A stretch of 58,475 nt of DNA from Deltaproteobacteria bacterium (GTDB taxonomy: Bacteria > Myxococcota_A > UBA9042 > PHBI01). The DNA lies in assembly GCA_016792665.1 (NCBI GenBank), contig JAEUKJ010000179.1, forward strand, positions 1-58,475, written 5' to 3'. Below are positions 26,851-34,634 of this stretch, piece by piece (positions within the stretch are counted from its first letter, which is position 1; each line of letters opens with the position of its first letter). A program made the translations under genes and the position numbers. Below the pieces are notes generated by a model. The model saw only the letters and a program-made list of their open reading frames with translations, was not told the origin of the DNA and made no database searches.

Positions 26851-28073
26851 GCTCGCTCGGCCCCAACGCCGGCTTCGGCGGCCTCACCGGTCGCTTCCGC
26901 CAACACCTCCGGCGCGGCGGCCCCGCGCTCGTGATGGCCGCCGTCGGCGCCGCCATCGGTCTGCCTCATGCTCCGGGTGGCGCGACCCTGGCGTTCCTGG
27001 TCGCCACGCTCGCCTCCTTCGGGACCCGCACGGGGCTCGCGGCAGGCGCGCTCGCGCTCATCGCCGGGGTCGGCGTGGCGCCGGTCGCGATCGCCTTCAG
27101 CCCGTTCGAGATCGCGGGCGCGGCACTCGGCGGGCTCGCCCTCGGGCTGCTGCTGCGCGAGGGAGAGCGCCTCTTCGAGGGCCTCCCGCCCGCTCTCATC
27201 GGGGCGTTGGCCGCGCTGGTCCTGGCCTTCACGCTGGTCATCCCTTCCGAATCGGTGAGGCTCGCGACGACCGAAGGCGCGCCGCTCTTCCTGCCCGCGC
27301 TCATCGTCGATGCGGCATCGATGACGCGTGTCGCGACGACGGTGCCGGCGGAGATCGACCTCGCCGCGCCCTCGGCCCTGATCACCGTCGCGCTGGCGGC
27401 GGCGCTCGCGGCGGCGCTCTTCTTGTTGGGCGCGCGCACGCGCAAGTTACAAGTTGCTACATGGCGGATCGCAGCCGTCGGAGGCGCGCTCGGCGTGGTG
27501 GCCGGGCTCGCGGGGCTGGTGCAGCTCATGGGCTCGGCGACGTTGGACACCGAGACCATGCGCCACGCGTACGACCTCCGGGCGAGCCTCGGCGGGTCGG
27601 TGCTCGACCTCGTGGTGCCGCCGGTGGCCGAGCTCCGCCTCTGGTCGCGCCCCTTCATCGATGGGCTGAGGCTCGTGCCCGCGGTCTTCCTGGCGGGGCT
27701 CGCGGTGCGGAACCTCCTCGTCCTGCGCGCGACGCCGCTCATCAAGGCCGAGGTCCGGGCCGACCACGCGGGTGGTGCCGCGGGGCTGATCACAGGTGAC
27801 GGCGAGGCGCCGCTGCTCGGGAGCTGGACGCCGCTCATGCCGTTGGCGCTCGCGGCGGCGGGGCTCGCGGCGGCGGCCTTGGGACTCGGGAGTGGCGCAG
27901 GCGCGCTCTCGGGGGCGGCGCTCGCGCTCATCGGTGGGATGGCGCTCGGGCTCGGGGCCCTGGTGGCCTCGCGCTTCGACCCGAGCCTCGACCTGGCGCC
28001 GCGCGTCGCGCTGGTCGCGGTCGCGGTGCTCTGGGTCCAGGCCTGGGTGGTCGGCCCTCTCTTCGGGGCATGA
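26847..28073 (+). CDS. Polytopic membrane protein, unknown function
   Basis: 408 residues, Ala/Leu/Gly-rich with about ten hydrophobic segments and two soluble stretches (about 140-170 and 225-275). No motif I recognise; it lacks the WGxxW signature of ResC/CcsA. Start and stop overlap the neighbouring genes by four bases each, so it is made with the ResB-like and DUF1287 proteins and probably works in the same membrane complex. Confidence 0.8.
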   Translation: MSSLGPNAGFGGLTGRFRQHLRRGGPALVMAAVGAAIGLPHAPGGATLAFLVATLASFGTRTGLAAGALALIAGVGVAPVAIAFSPFEIAGAALGGLALGLLLREGERLFEGLPPALIGALAALVLAFTLVIPSESVRLATTEGAPLFLPALIVDAASMTRVATTVPAEIDLAAPSALITVALAAALAAALFLLGARTRKLQVATWRIAAVGGALGVVAGLAGLVQLMGSATLDTETMRHAYDLRASLGGSVLDLVVPPVAELRLWSRPFIDGLRLVPAVFLAGLAVRNLLVLRATPLIKAEVRADHAGGAAGLITGDGEAPLLGSWTPLMPLALAAAGLAAAALGLGSGAGALSGAALALIGGMALGLGALVASRFDPSLDLAPRVALVAVAVLWVQAWVVGPLFGA

Positions 28074-28942
28074 CCGAGCGCGATCCGCTGCTCGCGCCGC
28101 GAGGGCGCCGGCGCCGACGCCTTCATCCGCTGTGGGGCGTGGCCGCGCTGATCGCGGGCCTCGCTGGGATCGCGGCGCTCTGGGTGTGGGTCTTCAGCCC
28201 GATCTTCGTGACCCCGCAGGAGTTCCACGGTCGACAGCGCCGCTTCGATCGGGTCATCCGCGAGGTACTGCACGCGCGCGGCGAGTCGGTCTCGAAGCTG
28301 CCGCCCTGGCCGGGTCCCCTCTCGGTCGAGCGCCTCGAGCTGATGGCCTGCGTCGAGGGGCAGGTCGTGCGCGGCGTGCGCTACGCCAGCGGCAAGCAGA
28401 GCATCGACTACCCGTGGGGAGACCTGCCGCCGCACCTCGGGACCTCGCCGGACCTGGTCATCCGCTGCATGCGCGAGCTCGACCTGGACCTGCAGCAGAT
28501 GGTGCACCTCGATCGCACCAAGAACCCCAAGCGCTATCCGATTCAGTTGGTCGCGCAGCGCCAGCCGGACAAGAGCCTCGACCATCGGCGCGTGGCCTTC
28601 CTCTTCACCTTCGCCAAGGCCTTCTGGCCCGACGCCCCGCTCGAGCACGACACGCCCGAGGCCGCAGCCCTGTGGCTGCCCGGCGACATCGTCTTCTGGA
28701 AAGAGGGCGGGCGCGAGGGCTTCCCCGGGCTCATCGGGGTCGTGCTCGATCGTCGCGACCCGACCGGCATGCCGCTGGTCGCGACGCTGCACCCGGACGA
28801 GGGGCGAGCCACGAGCCACCATCGCCTCGACGAGTGGCCGGTACTCGGACACTTCAAGCCGGACATCGACGTCATCTTCGAGCGCTTCCTCGAGGCCTAC
28901 CCCGGCACCGCGCAGGAGCCGCGCCCGGCCGTCCAGCCTTGA
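28070..28942 (+). CDS. DUF1287-family protein with N-terminal membrane anchor
   Basis: 290 residues. A basic N-terminus (RGRRRRR) and one membrane segment (about 25-45) are followed by a DUF1287-type domain: DLVIRCMRELDLDLQQMVHLD, YP followed by the DHRR of SLDHRRVAFL, a GDIVFW motif and GHF near the C-terminus. DUF1287 proteins resemble NlpC/P60-like cysteine hydrolases, but no catalytic Cys/His pair is assigned here; function is unproven. It is the last gene of a three-gene coupled set (ATGA overlap with the preceding gene). Confidence 0.75.
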   Translation: MTERDPLLAPRGRRRRRLHPLWGVAALIAGLAGIAALWVWVFSPIFVTPQEFHGRQRRFDRVIREVLHARGESVSKLPPWPGPLSVERLELMACVEGQVVRGVRYASGKQSIDYPWGDLPPHLGTSPDLVIRCMRELDLDLQQMVHLDRTKNPKRYPIQLVAQRQPDKSLDHRRVAFLFTFAKAFWPDAPLEHDTPEAAALWLPGDIVFWKEGGREGFPGLIGVVLDRRDPTGMPLVATLHPDEGRATSHHRLDEWPVLGHFKPDIDVIFERFLEAYPGTAQEPRPAVQP

Positions 28943-29105
28943 GCGCCACGCCCGGTCCCAGCGGCGTCGAGGGCGGCGCGAGTACGGCCGAGGTGACCTG
29001 GGTCGATGCCACGCGGCGCGGACTTCCGGGGTGGTCTGGTCGAAGTGCGACGAACCTGATACCTGTCGTAGCGCTGACGCCGTCGCCGGCGGTCGGGCAC
29101 CGATC

Positions 29106-29960
29106 ATGAAGAAGAAGGACCTCGCGCTCGACCTCCTCGAGATGGCCCTCGCCCGGAAGGACGAGCCGGTGGCGCTTGCGACGGCGCTCATCGCGCTCGA
29201 TCGACTGACGGCGCAGCGGCCTGATCATACCCTTGCGCACTACGCGGCAGGTCGGGTCCTCATGCTCCTCGGCAAGCACCAGCTCGCGCTCGGTGCGTTC
29301 CGCGTCGCCATCGGCTGCGATCCGGACCTCTACGACGCGCACTACTTCGAGGGCGTCTGCCACTGGCTGCTGGGCTTCGACGAGCTCGCCCTGGACAAGC
29401 TCGCCGACGCCTTCCGCCGCGACAAGACGCGCTTCGAGCCGTGGTACGACGCGGGGCAGATCCACGCCAACCGCGGGGCCCATCGCGACGCGCTGGCGTG
29501 CTTCGAGCGCGCACAGGCGCTGGTGCCCGACGACTTCGGCGTGAAGAAGAAGGTCTTGCAGTGCGAGATCCGTCTCGGCCTGTGGGAGCGCGCGCGCCAG
29601 ACGCACGCGGCGCTGCGCGAGCTCTGGGCGCGGTCGAGCGACCCCGAGATCCAGGCCCTGCGGAGCTACGTGCTCGACCAGTTCGAGCTCGATGATCGCG
29701 ACGTGCTGGTGCTCGAGAGCTTCGTGCCCGTGGGCGATCCGCAGGTGCTGATGAGCTTCGTGGTCACCGAGGGTGGCGAGCTCGTCTTCACCGTGAACCT
29801 CGAGTCGTCGAGCGCCCTCCGGGCCGCGGGCTACGCGTGGATCCTCGTCGTGCAAGAGGGCGACGTGCGCGTCAACACCGACATCCGCTACTACGAGCGC
29901 CCGGGCTACCCGGTGCTCAAGGCCGACGTCGACGTGCTGTTGCGACGCTGGGGTCGCTGA
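29106..29960 (+). CDS. Tetratricopeptide-repeat protein
   Basis: 284 residues. Residues about 20-160 contain four TPR-like helical pairs (examples: AHYAAGRVLMLLGKHQLAL, AHYFEGVCHWLLGFDELAL, PWYDAGQIHANRGAHRDAL). The C-terminal 110 residues form a beta-rich domain not recognised. TPRs mediate protein-protein contacts; the partner is unknown. ATG at 29106 (MKKKDLALDLL) is preceded by only a weak ribosome site; the longer frame from 29031 lacks protein-like sequence. Same strand as the downstream Ser/Thr kinase, 75 bp apart. Confidence 0.85.
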   Translation: MKKKDLALDLLEMALARKDEPVALATALIALDRLTAQRPDHTLAHYAAGRVLMLLGKHQLALGAFRVAIGCDPDLYDAHYFEGVCHWLLGFDELALDKLADAFRRDKTRFEPWYDAGQIHANRGAHRDALACFERAQALVPDDFGVKKKVLQCEIRLGLWERARQTHAALRELWARSSDPEIQALRSYVLDQFELDDRDVLVLESFVPVGDPQVLMSFVVTEGGELVFTVNLESSSALRAAGYAWILVVQEGDVRVNTDIRYYERPGYPVLKADVDVLLRRWGR

Positions 29961-30035
29961 GCCGCCGTAGAGGCGAGGATCGCGAGGCAAGGAGGCCGTG
30001 GCGCTGCCCCAGGGTGCGTGATATGGTCCGCCGCC

Positions 30036-32366
30036 ATGGCGAAGGTGACCCCACAGCGGTTCGGCAAGTACATCCTGCTCAGGCGCATCGCGCTCGGCGG
30101 CATGGCCGAGATTTTCAAGGCCAAGTCTGCAGGTGCCGAGGGGTTCGAGAAGGACCTCGTCATCAAGCGGATCTTGCCGCACTTCTCCGATGACGAAGCC
30201 TTCGTGCGCATGTTCGTGGACGAGGCGCGTCTCACCGCGAAGCTGCAACATCCGAACATTGTTCAGATATTCGATTTCGATGTGGTCGACGGCTCGTACT
30301 ACATCGCGATGGAGTACATCGAGGGCAAGGACCTGAAGGACATCACCGAGGAGTCGCTGAAGCAGGGCGACCCGCTCTCGGTGGCCCAGAGTGTCTTCAT
30401 CGCCGCCGAGGTCGCCAAGGGCCTGCACTACGCCCACACCAAGGAAGAGAAGGGGCAGCCTCTCGGGATCGTGCATCGCGACGTGACGCCGAGCAACGTC
30501 ATGATCTCGTATCGCGGCGACGTGAAGCTCATGGACTTCGGCATCGCCAAGGCCGCGCAGCGCTCGACCAAGACGCAGGCCGGCGCGGTGAAGGGCAAGG
30601 TCGCCTACATGAGCCCCGAGCAGGCGCGCGGCAAGCCGCTCGACGGGCGCAGCGACATCTTCGCGCTCGGCGTGATGCTCTGGGAGATGCTCACCGGCAA
30701 GCGCCTCTTCATCGCCGACAGCGACTTCGAGACCATCGAGCACGTGCTGAGGCTCGAGGCGCCGGCACCGAGCACGATCAACCCGCGCTGCCCTCCCGAG
30801 CTCGACCCGATCGTCGCGAAGTGCGTGGCGAAGGACCCGAACGCGCGCTACGCGTCGGCCGAGATTCTCGCGCGCGACCTCACGCGTTGGTACTACTCGA
30901 CGGTCACGGATCTCGAGAAAGAGAAGCTCAAGCCGCTGATGTATCGGGTCTTCAAGCAAGACATCGATCAGCTCGAGCAGAGCTCCTACGAGGACGACGC
31001 GGTGCTGGCGGCCGGCGGACTGCCGCCCATCGCGGGACCGACGGCGATGCAGCCTGCGTCGCGCACCGGGCCGGTGAGCGAAGACGCGACGCGCATGGAG
31101 ATCGGCACGGCCGACAAGACGCGCGTGGCGGCCGGCTCGCTGCTCAGCGACGTGACGTTGACGCGCTCGCGCGGGACCGTGACTGGGGCGCCGAGCCTCG
31201 CGAACCCGATCGAACCGCAGCGCAAGGGCTCGGCCCTGCCCTGGATCCTGCTGGCGATCCTCTTGCTGGGTGGCGGCTTCGCGGCCCTGTGGTTCCTGGT
31301 CCTCGACAAGCCCGCGACCATCGCCCAGGGGCCGACCACGACCCCGGTCGGTGGGACGGCCACCGCGCCGGGCCCCGACGTGACGAGCCCGGACAAGGGC
31401 AAGGCGACGCTCTACATCAAGGTCGATCCGCACACGGCCGAGGTGAAGGTCGATGGCAACGTGGTGGGCGGCGAGGTGTCGGGGCTGAACCTCGGCCAGA
31501 AGGTGCGGGTGGTCGCCGAGGCCCCCGGCTACAAGCGCTTCGAGGACTTCGTCGCCATCGAAGATCCGGCGCCGGTCTTCGCGATCAAGATGGAGAAAGA
31601 GGGCGTCGCCCGGCGCGTCATCATCAAGCCGTCGGCCGACGCGGACGAGGTCTTCGTCGACGATCAGCGGCTCGGTCTCGGGGCGCAGCCGTTCTCGGGG
31701 ACGGTCGGCCAGGAGGTCCTCGTGCGGATCGTGCCCGCGACGGGTGGGCCGGCGGTGACGAAGCTCGTGAAGATCACCGAGGACGCGTCGACGTTCGAGG
31801 TCGCGACCCCGGGAGCCCTGGTCGTCACGATCGAGCCGGTCGAGGCGAAGGTGACGGCGTCGAGTGGCACGATCGAGGTCCAGAAGCCGGGGGTCGTCGC
31901 GATCCGGGGCGTCGAGTACGGCAAGACGGTCACGATCGAGGTCAAGGCGAAGGACTTCAAGGACGCGGTGCGCGACGTGATCGTGTCGCAGCCGAACCAG
32001 GCCGTGTCGGTGAAGCTCGACAAGGCCGCGCCCGAGAAGCCGGGCAAGCCCGAGAAGCCCGGCACGCCGGACAAGCCCGGCACGCCCGAGAAGCCCGGCA
32101 CGCCTGACAAGCCCGGCACCCCCGACAAGCCCGACAAGCCCGAGATCCCGGTCGCCTCCAAGGGGTCGATCAGCGTCACGGCAAAGCCGTGGGCGCAGGT
32201 CCAGGTCAATGGCCGCCCGTACGGGTCGGTGCCCGTCACCGTGAAAGAGCTCAGCGAAGGGACCTACACGGTGCTCCTGACGAAGGGGCCGCAGTCGGTG
32301 ACCCGGACCGTGATCGTGAAGGCCGGCAAGCAGGCCTCGGTCTTTGTCGACTTCACCGAGCTGTGA
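30036..32366 (+). CDS. Membrane-spanning Ser/Thr protein kinase with PEGA-like sensor domains
   Basis: 776 residues. N-terminal Hanks-type kinase (about 10-290) with the ATP-binding Lys44 (VIKRIL), catalytic HRDVTPSN (His147-Arg148-Asp149) and DFG (Asp167), then AYMSPEQARG of the activation loop, so it looks active. Thr replaces the usual Lys in HRDxKPxN. One membrane segment at about 400-422 (ALPWILLAILLLGGGF). The extracellular part has PEGA-type repeats (VDPHTAEVKVDGNVVGGEV and the C-terminal VTAKPWAQVQVNGRPYGSV) separated by a PEKPGTPDKPG linker. PEGA domains in such kinases are thought to bind peptidoglycan or surface ligands. The second gene of a TPR-kinase pair. Confidence 0.92.
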   Translation: MAKVTPQRFGKYILLRRIALGGMAEIFKAKSAGAEGFEKDLVIKRILPHFSDDEAFVRMFVDEARLTAKLQHPNIVQIFDFDVVDGSYYIAMEYIEGKDLKDITEESLKQGDPLSVAQSVFIAAEVAKGLHYAHTKEEKGQPLGIVHRDVTPSNVMISYRGDVKLMDFGIAKAAQRSTKTQAGAVKGKVAYMSPEQARGKPLDGRSDIFALGVMLWEMLTGKRLFIADSDFETIEHVLRLEAPAPSTINPRCPPELDPIVAKCVAKDPNARYASAEILARDLTRWYYSTVTDLEKEKLKPLMYRVFKQDIDQLEQSSYEDDAVLAAGGLPPIAGPTAMQPASRTGPVSEDATRMEIGTADKTRVAAGSLLSDVTLTRSRGTVTGAPSLANPIEPQRKGSALPWILLAILLLGGGFAALWFLVLDKPATIAQGPTTTPVGGTATAPGPDVTSPDKGKATLYIKVDPHTAEVKVDGNVVGGEVSGLNLGQKVRVVAEAPGYKRFEDFVAIEDPAPVFAIKMEKEGVARRVIIKPSADADEVFVDDQRLGLGAQPFSGTVGQEVLVRIVPATGGPAVTKLVKITEDASTFEVATPGALVVTIEPVEAKVTASSGTIEVQKPGVVAIRGVEYGKTVTIEVKAKDFKDAVRDVIVSQPNQAVSVKLDKAAPEKPGKPEKPGTPDKPGTPEKPGTPDKPGTPDKPDKPEIPVASKGSISVTAKPWAQVQVNGRPYGSVPVTVKELSEGTYTVLLTKGPQSVTRTVIVKAGKQASVFVDFTEL
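32040..32142 (+). repeat. Tandem repeats encoding the PEKPGTPDKPG linker
   Basis: Units of CCCGGCACGCCGGACAAG and close variants repeat here inside the kinase gene, encoding KPGTPDKPGTPEKP-type linker between extracellular domains. Confidence 0.8.
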
Positions 32367-32473
32367 GGCCGGTGCGAGCCTCTGCGCGCGGTGGCGCGGG
32401 TGGCTTCCCCCGGATCTCGCAACGACCCAAAGTGCGTTGAAGATTGCGCTGTTGCATGGGATCGCTTTTTCCG

Positions 32474-32502
32474 TTCACTTCGACCGGGACCCGTGCTAGA
32501 CC
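32474..32502 (+). promoter_or_regulatory. Candidate promoter of rpsD
   Basis: TTCACT (32474-32479) and TAGACC (32497-32502) are spaced by exactly 17 bp. A transcript would begin near 32509, leaving a leader of about 115 nt before rpsD that includes the structured element at 32552-32588. Hexamers match the sigma-70 consensus only partly. Confidence 0.4.
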
Positions 32503-32551
32503 CCGCCGCCCTGTCGAGATCCGAACGGTCCGCGAGTCTGTGACCCTTCGG

Positions 32552-32588
32552 AGATGCATCCGCCGGCAACCTGGCTCCGCCAGGCCTA
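32552..32588 (+). ncRNA. Structured leader element, copy A, upstream of rpsD
   Basis: Two adjacent hairpins are predicted. Hairpin 1 pairs CGG with CCG around an 8-nt loop containing TGCA (AGATGCAT). Hairpin 2 is CCTGG-CTCCG-CCAGG (32570-32584). Between them is CCGGCA. The same arrangement recurs at 33353-33391, with a base-pair swap in hairpin 2. It lies about 40 nt before the rpsD start and is on the rpsD transcript. Function unknown; possible attenuator, riboswitch or protein-binding leader. Confidence 0.5.
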
Positions 32589-32624
32589 GAGTGGATTAGA
32601 ACCCAAGCGAGCTCAGAAGAAGCC

Positions 32625-33239
32625 ATGTCGCGATACACCGGTCCTCGTCTCAAGAAGATGCGCGCGCTCGGAATCGATCTCCCCGGCCTCTCGCGGAAGT
32701 CGATCGAACGGCGGCCTTACCCGCCGGGTCAGCATGGCCCGAAGGCGCGCAAGAAGCTCACCGACTACGGCAAGCAGCTTGCCGAGAAGCAGAAGCTTCG
32801 CCTGAACTACGGCCTGGGTGAGCGCCAGATCCGCCGCTACATGGTCGAGGCCCGCCGCTCGAAGACGGCCTCGGGCGACAAGCTCGTCGAGCTGCTCGAG
32901 CGTCGCCTCGACAACGTGGTGTTCCGCGCCGGCTTCGCGCCGACGATCCCGGCCGCCCGCCAGCTCGTCGCGCACGGTCACTTCACCGTGAACGGCCGCC
33001 GCGTCGACATCCCGAGCTTCCAGGTGAAGGTCGGCGATCTCGTCTCCGTGAAGGAGAAGAGCCGCGAGCTGAAGGCCATCCTGGAGAGCGTCGAGGCCCA
33101 GAGCCTGGCGCGCCCCGACTGGCTGGACGTGAACAAGGGCGAGAAGAACGCCAAGATGCGCGAGCTGCCCGGCCGCGAGTCGCTGCCGTTCACGTGCGAC
33201 CTCCAGCAGGTCGTCGAGTACTACGCCAAGCGCCTCTAG
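32625..33239 (+). CDS. rpsD: 30S ribosomal protein S4
   Basis: 204 residues, the normal length. Binds 16S rRNA early in 30S assembly and, in other bacteria, represses its own operon. Contains the N-terminal SRYTGPRLKKMRALG motif, RRPYPPGQHG, the S4 RNA-binding domain (LVELLERRLDNVVFRAGFA with VAHGHFTVNGRRVDIP) and the acidic C-terminal tail. No N-terminal Cys cluster, so a zinc-free form. ATG at 32625 follows AGAAGAAG. Unusually it is monocistronic, with its own promoter and terminator, whereas many bacteria carry rpsD next to rpsM, rpsK and rpoA; I see none of those here. Confidence 0.97.
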   Translation: MSRYTGPRLKKMRALGIDLPGLSRKSIERRPYPPGQHGPKARKKLTDYGKQLAEKQKLRLNYGLGERQIRRYMVEARRSKTASGDKLVELLERRLDNVVFRAGFAPTIPAARQLVAHGHFTVNGRRVDIPSFQVKVGDLVSVKEKSRELKAILESVEAQSLARPDWLDVNKGEKNAKMRELPGRESLPFTCDLQQVVEYYAKRL

Positions 33240-33294
33240 TCGGCGGTCGTGATCGCGCCGGATCTCCGGCTCGCACTCGCGACGATCGCACATC

Positions 33295-33332
33295 GCAAAG
33301 ACCCTGCCTCCTCACGGATGCGGGGTTTTTGC
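33295..33332 (+). terminator. Strong intrinsic terminator after rpsD
   Basis: GCAAAGACCCTGC (33295-33307) pairs fully with GCGGGGTTTTTGC (33320-33332), two pairs being G-U, around a 12-nt loop. The U run lies in the 3' arm of the stem, which is unusual but compatible with termination. It closes the rpsD transcript 55 bp after the stop codon. Confidence 0.7.
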
Positions 33333-33352
33333 TTTGGGCCCACGGGCCTTCT

Positions 33353-33391
33353 GCGGATTTGCACCCGCCGGCAGCCTCGGTCCGCGAGGCC
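33353..33391 (+). ncRNA. Structured leader element, copy B, upstream of the ECF sigma gene
   Basis: Same two hairpins as copy A: CGG-(ATTTGCAC)-CCG, then CCGGCA, then CCTCG-GTCCG-CGAGG. Relative to copy A, the fourth pair of hairpin 2 changes from G-C to C-G, so pairing is kept. The element begins 21 bp after the rpsD terminator and ends about 80 nt before the sigma gene, so it belongs to a separate transcript. It is not an extra copy of rpsD. Confidence 0.5.
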
Positions 33392-33471
33392 TTGTGCGAA
33401 ATCGTGTCCACCGCGCGCGACTCACGGGTCTCAGTGATTGTAGACCCTCGAGGCACCCCCTACGGAGCACG

Positions 33472-33960
33472 ATGCCTCCCGCCATCGCACGGACCGAGCT
33501 CGACCTCGGCCACCTCTATCGCACCCACATCACCATGGTCCGCCAGCGTTGCTTGCGGATCCTCGGAGCCCAGGCCATGGCCGAAGACATCGCCCAGGAC
33601 GTCTTCGTCTCGTTCGCCGAGACCTACGGCTCGAAGCCGCCCGAGCGATCGGGCGCGTTGCTCTATGCGATGGCGACCCACCGGGCGCTCAACGCGTTGC
33701 GCGATGGGCGGCGACGCAACGAGATCCTCGCTCAGAACGCGAGCACGGAGGTCGAGATCCCCAACGAGCTCGGCGTCGATCTGCGCCGCGCGCTAGCGGC
33801 CCTCGACCCCGAGCTCGCCGCGATCGGCACCTACACCTACGTCGACGGCATGGAGCAGGACGAGATCGCCGAGGTCCTCGGGCTCCATCGACGCACCGTG
33901 AGCCGACGCCTCGAAGCCTTCCGCGTCGAGGCGCGCGCGCTCCTCGGAGGACAGCGATGA
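33472..33960 (+). CDS. ECF-type RNA polymerase sigma factor
   Basis: 162 residues. Region 2 shows the AEDIAQDVFVSFAETY motif that contacts the -10 and core RNA polymerase; region 4 shows LDPELAAIGTYTYVDGMEQDEIAEVLGLHRRTVSRRLEAF, given in part as EIAEVLGLHRRTVSRRLEAF, the -35-binding helix-turn-helix. No extra domains. ATG at 33472 has GGAG 5 bp upstream. Stop overlaps the anti-sigma start (ATGA). Directs RNA polymerase to a target set controlled by the adjacent anti-sigma; targets are unknown. Confidence 0.9.
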   Translation: MPPAIARTELDLGHLYRTHITMVRQRCLRILGAQAMAEDIAQDVFVSFAETYGSKPPERSGALLYAMATHRALNALRDGRRRNEILAQNASTEVEIPNELGVDLRRALAALDPELAAIGTYTYVDGMEQDEIAEVLGLHRRTVSRRLEAFRVEARALLGGQR

Positions 33961-34634
33961 CAACGATCAACCCGACACGAACCCCGACCTGCCTCTCCGC
34001 CTATCGCGTGTCCCAGCTCGCGGCGGGCCTGCTCGCGGGCCCGTCCCTCGCCACCTGCGAGGCCCACCTCGCCACGTGCGCCCGCTGCAGTGAGCTCGTC
34101 GCGCATGAACGCCGCGCCGTCGAGGAAGCCCTCGCCGCGCCCGTGCCGCCCTCGCTGGCAGTGATCGCAGGGCGACGCGACGCAGCGATCGCGGCCAGGA
34201 AGCGCTGGTGGCGCGTGCTGCCGATGCTGGGGATCGTGGCGATGGCAGCCCTCGCCCTGGTCGTGGTCCAGACCTCGGGTGCGCCCGACCCGCAGCCCGA
34301 CACGATCCGCGCCAAGGGCGCCTTCGTGGTCGAGGCCAGCGTCCAGCGCGACAACGCTCTGGTCGTCGATCAGCAGCGCCTGAGCGATCTCGGCACGCTG
34401 CGCGACGGCGATCGCCTGCGCCTCCACCTGCGCAACGCGACGGGCTCGGTGAAGGTCGAGGGGCAGGACGGCGCGACCTGGGTGATCCTCTTCGAGGGCC
34501 CGGTTCCGGCCGATGGATGGTTGCCGCTCGGGCTCGCCGTCGACAATACCTCCGAGACCGCGCTACGTGTGACCGTGTGCGCGGCCGCCGAGGTCGCGTG
34601 CGAGACCCTCACCCAGAGGCTGGACGTGCGTTGA
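33957..34634 (+). CDS. Zinc-finger transmembrane anti-sigma factor
   Basis: 225 residues. An N-terminal zf-HC2-like zinc motif CEAHLATCARCSEL (His-x3-Cys-x2-Cys) is followed by one membrane segment (VLPMLGIVAMAALALVVVQ, about 85-105) and a periplasmic domain of about 110 residues. Anti-sigma proteins of this class hold an ECF sigma at the membrane and release it after regulated proteolysis. Coupled to the sigma gene (ATGA) and to the caspase-like gene downstream (TGATG). Confidence 0.85.
   Translation: MTTINPTRTPTCLSAYRVSQLAAGLLAGPSLATCEAHLATCARCSELVAHERRAVEEALAAPVPPSLAVIAGRRDAAIAARKRWWRVLPMLGIVAMAALALVVVQTSGAPDPQPDTIRAKGAFVVEASVQRDNALVVDQQRLSDLGTLRDGDRLRLHLRNATGSVKVEGQDGATWVILFEGPVPADGWLPLGLAVDNTSETALRVTVCAAAEVACETLTQRLDVR

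Noticed and set aside
33418..33446. Possible promoter of the sigma gene (CGACTC, 17 bp, TAGACC)
   Set aside because: The -35 has poor consensus and the -10 only matches the rpsD candidate; not enough to call.
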